This document shows, piece by piece, positions 61,201-64,000 of a stretch of 64,000 bases of DNA. The notes under the pieces are model-generated. The model was not told the origin of the DNA, did not search any database, and worked only from the letters and a program-made list of their open reading frames with translations. The position numbers and the translations under genes are program-made. Source of the stretch: Corbicula japonica (taxonomy: Eukaryota > Mollusca > Bivalvia > Venerida > Cyrenidae); assembly GCA_038501625.1 (NCBI GenBank), contig JAZAYU010000008.1:5394938-5458937 (forward strand), given 5' to 3'. The first letter of the stretch is position 1. The number at the start of each line of letters is the position of its first letter.

Positions 61201-63286
61201 ATGAGAATGTCTAATTTCATTTCTTTTAGTTTCAATGTCATTTTTTTTATTTTTGCAATTTTTCATAATTTCACATTTTGAAACCTATTTAAGGATTTTT
61301 TCCTGTTCTTAAAAATGTAAATAAGAGGAGCCAGCAATTGTGATGTTGTAAATTCCACCATTGCTAGTGAAGGTGGGGAAACAGATCAGTGCTGTATTCA
61401 TAACCTATTGTTTCTTGGCCACATAAATTTATTCCCTTATATTTACTGTTTTGTAGACTAGTAAAACGTTTGTTTAAATTTGCGAAAGTGAATCAACTTT
61501 ATTAGAATAATTGTATTTTAAGGTGTTGCCTATGTGAGAGGAGCATGTCTTTCGGCCCCGTACTTCCGTAAACTGGCTTATAATTTTGGTATTGGTGAAG
61601 CATCAACAAGTTTCAATGGGGTGATCATTGCTGCACACGAAGTTGGACACCTGTAAGTAAAATAAGCTGTTAGTATTACGTTGCTAGCACTGGAACACGT
61701 GGATAGAAATTTTGTTTTAAATACTAAGATTGCAGAACTGTTATTTGTTGGTTGACATTGCACATAGGTATGAATTGCCAACTATATTTTATATAAAAAA
61801 GATAGAAAAATCCTCTTTGATTGAAAAAAATATGTAAAAGAGCATTTACCTGAGACATGTGTTAGCACCCAAGAAGTTATAATGAGCAAGATACTTTCAC
61901 GTATATATTCGTTAAGGATTGGAACATATGACGAAAGGTGGAGTCCTGGACACGTGCCAGCATTCTGTGAATTTTAATGGGCAAGATGCCTTCTCCAGTA
62001 ACTTCGGAATTATTATGAACAAGATACATACCCCGGTTACTTGGGATTTGAAATGGGCAAGATGCTGCCCCGGTAACTTGACAATTATAATAAGAAATAT
62101 ACCTTCCCCTGTAACTTGGGAATGAGCAAAATGCATTCCTCAGTAACTTGGGAATCTTTTTGAACAAGATGCCTCCATCAGTAACGCGGTGAGTAGGAAG
62201 CTTACTCGTGTTTCCCTGTTTTAGGCTTGGGGCATATCATGATGGAGAGGCGGAGGCTAGGACCTGTGCCAGTAACTCGGGTTATATAATGAGCTACTCT
62301 AGAGAAGATGCTTACAAGTTCAGTCGGTTCTCACCATGTTCTATACAAAGCTTCCAGAACTTTCTAAAGTAAGTAGAACTACTTACTGTGTATTACTATG
62401 ATGCTGAACAAGTGGTTACTCACTTTTAAATTTAAAATAGACCAACATCTGTCCTTACCTGCCAAGTTCAAAGATAATAATGTCCATAAGACCAGTGCCC
62501 AAGATCATAAAAACTGAGATTGAACTAAAGCTAGAAAACAGTCTCAAATCTCAAGCATCAGATGCTTGAGATTTGAGCCTGATCTCCAGTTTTAGTCTGT
62601 TTTGATCTTGGGCAAAGTGAAGATATTCAGCAGGGTCTTAGAGAACGTATTGCGATTGGCGGAAAGTTTGTGATTGGTCAACTCGGAGACGGGGCACAAA
62701 TTCAACTGTCAAAGTCTTTGGGATTAGTCTCAGCTGTTTGATTTTTTAGACCAGTAAAGCAAAGCAAAGGTTTTTTACTGAATGAAAGCATACTTGTTGT
62801 TTTAGAATTTCTATAAGAAATGAAATGAGAGAAATTTAACCCATTTTCGATAAGGAATATTCAAACATAAATACTTATTAATAGTATGACGAAATTTTAA
62901 ATGTTAAAATCTGTAAACAGCATTTCATAACAATTCGAAGTAATGTTAACGATTGTGTTAAAAGGTTCTTAAAGCGAAGACAGTTTTAAGCATTGTTACG
63001 TTACTTTAAAATAGCCCGGAGGACAACGTGTATATTACATTGCTCTTGACACGTCAACGTTAATGGTCCGCAGAGGCACTTTTCCTTGACTGGATAGTTG
63101 AATTTGGCCAAACTTCAAATCGATCAGTTATATCCTCATCTTTAACGTTATTTCAGCATGGATCGGTCGGCATGTCTCAGACAAAGAGTGAGCAGTGAAA
63201 TCATGCAGTTCCCTACATCGTTTCCAGGGACTTACATGTCTATCAACGAACAGTGTCGACGATTTACTGGTGGACCACCATGCGAG
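35054..63286 (+). CDS. ADAMTS-type secreted zinc metalloprotease, 5' part (partial)
   Basis: Eleven GT/AG exons in phase: 35054-35131, 45905-46013, 54550-54761, 55998-56114, 57300-57438, 58043-58278, 58507-58742, 59524-59630, 61523-61652, 62225-62368 and 63157-63286. They give 546 residues and then run off the window. Residues 1-25 are a hydrophobic signal peptide. Residues about 26-255 are the propeptide, ending in a furin site RTKR (252-255); a second, RHKR, is at 190-193. The M12B (reprolysin) catalytic domain follows: IEPELLLFCDNAM opens it, the zinc motif HEVGHLLGAYHDG is at 450-462, and the Met-turn GYIMS is at 474-478. FSPCS (490-494) and C509-L510 close it. PGTYMSINEQCRRF (526-539) is the start of the ADAMTS disintegrin-like region. 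All catalytic residues are present, so an active secreted protease is expected. The propeptide exons contain no cysteine. Thrombospondin repeats, if any, lie beyond the edge. The orthologue cannot be named. Confidence 0.92.
35132..36314. other. Start of metalloprotease intron 1
   Basis: AT-rich sequence; no exon, repeat array or inverted repeat recognised. Confidence 0.45.
36315..36500. mobile_element. Foldback MITE family M2, fullest copy
   Basis: Ends are inverse: TTAACCCTTTACTTCATGGG at the left and CTCCGTAAGGGTTA at the right. Inside, GTAGATCCTGATCAGCCTGC, CAGTCCGATCAGGATCTTCA and GGCTGATCTGGATTTACACT form nested inverted words. This copy gives the boundaries for the family. Confidence 0.75.
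36501..38887. other. Metalloprotease intron 1, middle
   Basis: No exon recognised. 36660-37018 has overlapping open frames on both strands (71 and 104 codons) but no family resemblance and no splice context that fits the gene. 37430-37780 is slightly GC-richer and may be a transposon fragment. The rest is AT-rich. Confidence 0.4.
38888..39149 (+). repeat. Intronic repeat R3, copy 1
   Basis: About 260 bp including CATTGCAAATGGGGAAAACT, TAGATTTTAGTAAA, GTTTGCAAGCTCAGTTTAGT, AATTACCAAGCACATACTAA and CTCATACCTGAAATAA. A close copy lies at 46976-47233 and a degenerate one at about 60970-61200, all within introns of this gene. Confidence 0.85.
39469..41745 (+). mobile_element. Pearl/Helentron-like element G in metalloprotease intron 1
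   Basis: Head hairpin ATGCCCCCGCCATGAAAATGG...CGACGGGCAT (39470-39499), then a long (CCGT)n tract (39515-39565). Three 172-bp monomers (GTGAACGCAACTCCTCCTAC, ATGAAACTTGACCACAATGC, AGAAGTTATGGCCCTTTGAT) follow, then one diverged unit at 40090-40260. About eight 140-150-bp monomers of the element-B type come next (TTTCAAAATAACTTGGCACA, GTAGGTCCAAGGTCAAGGTC). The tail is GGGGGCATCCGTGTCCTATG then GACACATTTCTAG, a hairpin followed by CTAG. It is a mosaic of two monomer families in one frame. Confidence 0.85.
41746..43823. other. Metalloprotease intron 1, right part
   Basis: 42790-42890 has tRNA-like promoter words (ATAGCTCGGTGATAAGCGCC and AGGTTCAATGCCCG), spaced rather far apart; it may be a SINE head. 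43360-43560 holds two faint pearl-like monomers (TTCATGGTCAAAGCATGGCG, GGCCATAACTATAGAGTGC). No exon seen. Confidence 0.4.
43824..44386. mobile_element. Tc1/mariner-type MITE, 563 bp, TA target duplication
   Basis: A perfect inverted repeat of 26 bp begins CACTCAACAAAAGTTCTAAT at 43824; its inverse ends ...TTTTGTTGAGTG at 44386. Both ends abut TA (43822-43823 and 44387-44388), the target duplication of Tc1/mariner transposons. CACTCAACAAAA is a typical mariner-like terminus. The interior is AT-rich with no transposase. Confidence 0.85.
44387..44957. other. Metalloprotease intron 1, between MITE and minisatellite
   Basis: No structure recognised; AT-rich non-coding sequence. Confidence 0.4.
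44958..45800. repeat. Irregular minisatellite (43-67-bp units), about 13 copies
   Basis: Units carry GATTTTATGGAATGTGATTT then TGCTTGTATATATCCGCTGT with variable spacers. The word ATTTTATGG recurs at 45008, 45061, 45109, 45152, 45198, 45262 and 45329, so the period varies. The array ends about 100 bp before exon 2 (45905). Confidence 0.85.
46262..46340. mobile_element. Foldback MITE family M1, copy 4 (half)
   Basis: Only the left arm: GGGCCCAAGATCATAAAACT, GAGACCAGTCTCAAATCTCA, GCATCGGATTGACTGAAATA. It lies in metalloprotease intron 2. Confidence 0.75.
46341..46975. other. Metalloprotease intron 2, left part
   Basis: No exon or repeat boundary recognised. 46445-46570 is less AT-rich than its surroundings but has no identifiable content. 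Confidence 0.4.
46976..47233 (+). repeat. Intronic repeat R3, copy 2
   Basis: Very similar to 38888-39149, sharing AATTCATGTTCTAATTACCA, GAACTCTGAAATTCAT and the other words listed there. It lies in intron 2, in the same orientation as copy 1. 47234-48060 after it is AT-rich, with CCATTTTGAATCCAAAATGG at about 47440 and two CCATGGTAAC-type words. Confidence 0.85.
48063..48640. repeat. ~36-bp minisatellite, about 16 copies
   Basis: Units of the form CTGTGCTGAGTACCACAATA then TCCAATAAA repeat with many substitutions and occasional short units. It lies within metalloprotease intron 2. The reading frames found here are repeat artefacts. Confidence 0.88.
48641..50537. other. Metalloprotease intron 2, middle
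   Basis: Contains a long (AAT)n microsatellite at 49166-49230. At 49980-50280 words such as CACTCGTGA and ACTCGT recur; a 112-codon frame there is not convincing as a gene. No exon seen. Confidence 0.5.
49166..49230. repeat. (AAT)n microsatellite, about 65 bp
   Basis: Uninterrupted TAA/AAT triplets, about 21 units. Confidence 0.98.
50538..50616. mobile_element. Foldback MITE family M1, copy 5 (half)
   Basis: Left arm only, diverged: GCCCGAGATCATAAATTGAA, TGGAGACCAGTCAGAAACCT, TCTGAAATGGCGACTGGTCT. Confidence 0.65.
50870..51850 (+). mobile_element. Pearl/Helentron-like element H in metalloprotease intron 2
   Basis: Head hairpin TCCCCCGCCGCATAGCGGCTGAGGGA (50872-50897), then a (CCGT) tract (50914-50942). 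Five monomers of about 150 bp share GTCCGGTTCATATCTTCTGA, AGAAGGAATTTCATGAAACT, CCCATGTTCCAACATGGCCG and GGTCAAGGTCACCAGTG. The tail is GCATGCGGCGGGGAAAATTG then CTGTCGTTCAGACTG. Confidence 0.82.
51880..52250 (+). mobile_element. Fragment of a pearl-like element related to D
   Basis: One and a half monomers of the element-D type (TGTATGCCAAGAACCACAAC, AGGTTAAAGTTTGCCTGCAA), then a tail hairpin GACTATTCGAATAGTC at about 52219-52234. There is no head; it follows element H by only 30 bp. Confidence 0.65.
52800..53245. repeat. AT-rich palindromic block between direct repeats
   Basis: 52880-53190 is made of ATTATTTCGTTTAAACGAAA palindromes and variants, about ten occurrences. On both sides is a similar direct motif: AAGTATGTCACCTTTGGGGC then TCCGTA (about 52820-52845), and AAGTATGCTAAATGTCACCT then TAGGGGCTCCGTA (about 53211-53243). 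Confidence 0.8.
53246..54549. other. Metalloprotease intron 2, right end
   Basis: Holds an M1 MITE copy (53649-53776). GC-rich patches at 53777-53840 and 54420-54490 share GGTCGCGG and GCCGCGG words in partly inverted form. Exon 3 follows at 54550. Confidence 0.4.
53649..53776. mobile_element. Foldback MITE family M1, copy 6
   Basis: GGGCCTAAGATTATAACACA, GAGACCAGTCTTAAATCTCA, the inverse AACTGAGACTAGTCTCCAAT and a degraded right end near TTTTACAGTCTCAGGC. Confidence 0.7.
55259..55510. repeat. 36-bp minisatellite, about seven copies
   Basis: Unit GTTCAAGTGTATTTTGTTGT then CGTACATTATTAGATT, with point changes and one short copy. It lies in the intron between exons 3 and 4 of the metalloprotease. 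Confidence 0.9.
56630..57075 (+). mobile_element. Dispersed SINE/LINE-tail-like repeat with inner 35-bp triplication
   Basis: The segment GTTGGTGCACCCTAGAACCT, GTGGCAAATTGTTTTGCCAC, TGACCGTTTTAGATTGGTAA and GGCAATTCCTGATATGCATA matches pieces at 8630-8735, 9634-9735 and 6573-6690, so this is the longest copy of one dispersed family. At 56925-57028 a 35-bp unit (TCCTCTCTACTGTTTGGCTC...) occurs three times without visible differences. Confidence 0.7.
58743..59523. other. Metalloprotease intron 7
   Basis: No repeat or exon recognised; AT-rich. Confidence 0.5.
59631..61522. other. Metalloprotease intron 8
   Basis: Contains (ATT)n at 59733-59758, a 116-codon plus-strand frame at 60195-60545 without recognisable domain, and a degenerate R3 copy at 60970-61200 (CCGCAAACATTGCGAAGGGC, AAATACCGTTTGCACCAGAA). 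Confidence 0.5.
61900..62190 (+). pseudogene. Decayed copy of the Met-turn exon grading into a ~38-bp minisatellite
   Basis: 61905-61965 aligns by eye with the acceptor and start of the downstream exon (62210-62275): GTTAAGGATTGGAACATATG against GTTTTAGGCTTGGGGCATAT, then AGGTGGAGTCCTGGAC against AGGCGGAGGCTAGGAC, then GTGCCAG in both. From 61960 onward about six units of 32-38 bp follow, each with CCAGTAACTTGGGAATTATA-like sequence then GGGCAAGATGCC. The functional exon has the matching CCAGTAACTCGGGTTATATA, then AAGATGC. The copy is frame-broken by a stop and lacks the HD residues, so it cannot be a working alternative exon. That exon duplication seeded the array is my inference. Confidence 0.55.
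62496..62613. mobile_element. Foldback MITE family M1, copy 7
   Basis: GTGCCCAAGATCATAAAAAC, CAGTCTCAAATCTCAAGCAT / ATGCTTGAGATTTGAGCCTG and the right end TTTTGATCTTGGGC. It lies between exons 10 and 11 of the metalloprotease. Confidence 0.85.
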
Positions 63287-64000
63287 GTAAGTTCAAAGCA
63301 ACATGTTTTACATTAAGTTGACATTTGTGTAAAGTAAGTTTACTGTAAAATGAAAGGACAGATACTCGGCTAAGCCTGAGATCGATTAGTGAAAATGGCA
63401 AAAGTATTTGGATATTGATGTTCTGAAATGTTTTATACCAAAATACAATCAAGACATAAACATGACCGGTGATTATCAATTTTTGACAGTCAAAAGTCTG
63501 GGTTTTCAAATACCCCTCATACAATTCCAACCTTTCTCATTTTATGTATGTGACCGTAGCTTTACCTTAAAAATAAAAAACAAATCAAGTATGCCTGTTT
63601 AAAAATCGGTTAGTAAATATCAATATTTTGGTGTTTTCCACCATAATAAATAACGTGGGAGGCATTTAATAGTTTCGGATTTCCTATGTTGATTCAATCG
63701 GCTACCGCAAAACCACAGAATTTAATTTTGTTGTTACTCATAGGTTTTGTAACAATATTTTAAGCTTCAATCGAGTATTACTGCGATAGCTATACAAATT
63801 TGACTAAGCTGATACAGATCCCGAAGAGAACTGACTGTACTGTACACAGATTTGTTTTGCATTTTGCGCTTTTTCTTTTTTTTTTCTACTTTGAGAAGAC
63901 GTAAATTGCTTATTTTGTAGTTTGGCCAACTATGACTATTTTAAGGTCAAATGTATGTGGTGTCATGTGCTGTGTAAGTGCAATGATGTTTTATAATGAG
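63287..64000. other. Start of metalloprotease intron 11
   Basis: Begins GTAAGT after exon 11. No further exon is recognisable before the window ends, so the disintegrin-like and later domains lie outside. Confidence 0.5.

Overview
This is eukaryotic, AT-rich, intron-rich DNA. The repeats point to a bivalve mollusc, probably a heterodont or venerid-type clam. They include many 'pearl'-like or Helentron-like elements with 145-172 bp tandem monomers, a hairpin head reading GCCCCC...GGGGGC, CCGT-type microsatellites and monomer motifs such as GGTCAAGGTCACTGTTACTA. Several foldback MITE families are also present. The species is an inference; I could not run a search.

Three protein-coding genes are supported. 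(1) On the minus strand, the first two coding exons of a DDX24-like DEAD-box RNA helicase (6394 down to 316); its helicase core lies beyond the left edge. (2) On the plus strand, a complete seven-coding-exon NSMCE1 gene (16583-26511, 265 aa), the RING-type subunit of the SMC5/6 complex. (3) On the plus strand, eleven coding exons (546 aa) of an ADAMTS-type secreted zinc metalloprotease (35054-63286), which runs off the right edge. The two housekeeping genes are head to head and separated by about 10 kb of transposon-rich DNA. I see no functional link among the three genes.

Layout: 1-6400 is the DDX24-like gene, whose intron holds a 1,031-bp hAT element with an 8-bp target duplication and a 1.3-kb foldback element. 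6400-16570 is intergenic: a GC-rich Harbinger-like element, tRNA-derived SINE pieces, a LINE 3' end with a GATA tail, and pearl-like arrays, one nested inside another. 16570-28450 is NSMCE1, with a second hAT, a pearl array and foldback MITEs in its introns and 3' region. 28450-35050 is intergenic with MITEs, a 112-bp palindrome, a 37-bp minisatellite and a 257-bp tandem duplication. 35050-64000 is the metalloprotease gene, whose long introns carry pearl arrays, minisatellites, a Tc1/mariner-type MITE, an AT-rich palindromic block and, just before the Met-turn exon, what looks like a decayed copy of that exon grading into a minisatellite.

No operons, CRISPR arrays, rRNA genes or credible functional tRNA genes are visible. 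Apart from the three genes, the open reading frames are short and repeat-derived or chance.
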